A DNA stretch of 14,992 bases. It comes from an uncultured Bacillota bacterium. Lineage in GTDB: Bacteria; Bacillota; Clostridia; Peptostreptococcales; Anaerovoracaceae. The translations under genes were made by a program, and so were the position numbers. Shown one piece after another: positions 14,907 through 14,992 of this stretch. The stretch's first letter is position 1, and every line of letters starts with the position of its first letter. Below the pieces are notes generated by a model, which saw nothing but the letters and a program-made list of their open reading frames with translations, was not told the origin of the DNA and made no database searches. The stretch is taken from assembly GCA_959606705.1 (NCBI GenBank), contig CAUHLX010000024.1:1-14992 (forward strand), given 5' to 3'.

Positions 14907-14992
14907 TTAATTCTACTGTCCAGAAAAATCAAGCATACCGTTAAATTGCAATTGTTTTACCATAAATAGCGTTTGTGTTTTAATTCGTTTAA
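14907..14992. other. AT-rich intergenic end of the window
   Basis: The last 86 bases are markedly AT-rich compared with the genes to the left. I see no hairpin terminator, no ribosome binding site and no coding frame. It is probably the start of a longer intergenic region or the promoter of a gene outside the window. Confidence 0.5.

Overview
The window looks like chromosomal DNA of a Gram-positive, probably anaerobic Bacillota (Clostridia-type) bacterium. The evidence is strong AGGAGG ribosome binding sites, extended -10 promoters (TGnTATAAT), an S-layer-homology (SLH) surface protein, a YknXYZ-like ABC exporter with a membrane-anchored adaptor, and Lgt and YchF homologues. Coding DNA is moderately GC-rich and the intergenic stretches are AT-rich. 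I cannot name the species.

Layout from left to right. (1) 1-224: the 3' end of a GGDEF-domain (diguanylate cyclase type) gene, followed by a weak terminator-like hairpin. (2) 318-4553: a 1411-residue modular surface protein with GLUG repeats, a duplicated 'DYYTV' module, an InlB-type repeat, Ig-like and MBG-like domains, and three C-terminal SLH domains. It ends in a strong bidirectional terminator. (3) 4613-5400: no intact gene. On the minus strand lies a decayed M56 (BlaR1/MecR1-type) membrane metallopeptidase that keeps its PFVFG and HExxH motifs but is broken by a frameshift, an in-frame stop and an internal deletion. (4) 5401-8109: a PMCA-type (P2B) Ca2+-transporting P-type ATPase. (5) 8195-9088: a WYL-domain regulator with its own near-consensus promoter. 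(6) 9142-9477: a TfoX N-terminal-domain protein. (7) 12762 down to 9504, minus strand: an operon of adaptor, ATPase and permease with overlapping stop/start codons. (8) 13021-14906, plus strand: lgt and ychF, divergent from the exporter operon. (9) 14907-14992: AT-rich DNA with no gene seen.

Functionally this is mostly envelope biology: a surface adhesin-like protein, possibly c-di-GMP signalling next to it, cation export, an ABC exporter, and lipoprotein maturation. YchF is a housekeeping translation-associated ATPase. I found no CRISPR array, insertion sequence, phage gene, tRNA or rRNA, and no convincing new multi-gene system. The least obvious content is the M56 peptidase relic, the duplicated unnamed module in the surface protein, and the compact regulatory arrangements around 8124-8186, 9077-9133 and 12854-13013.
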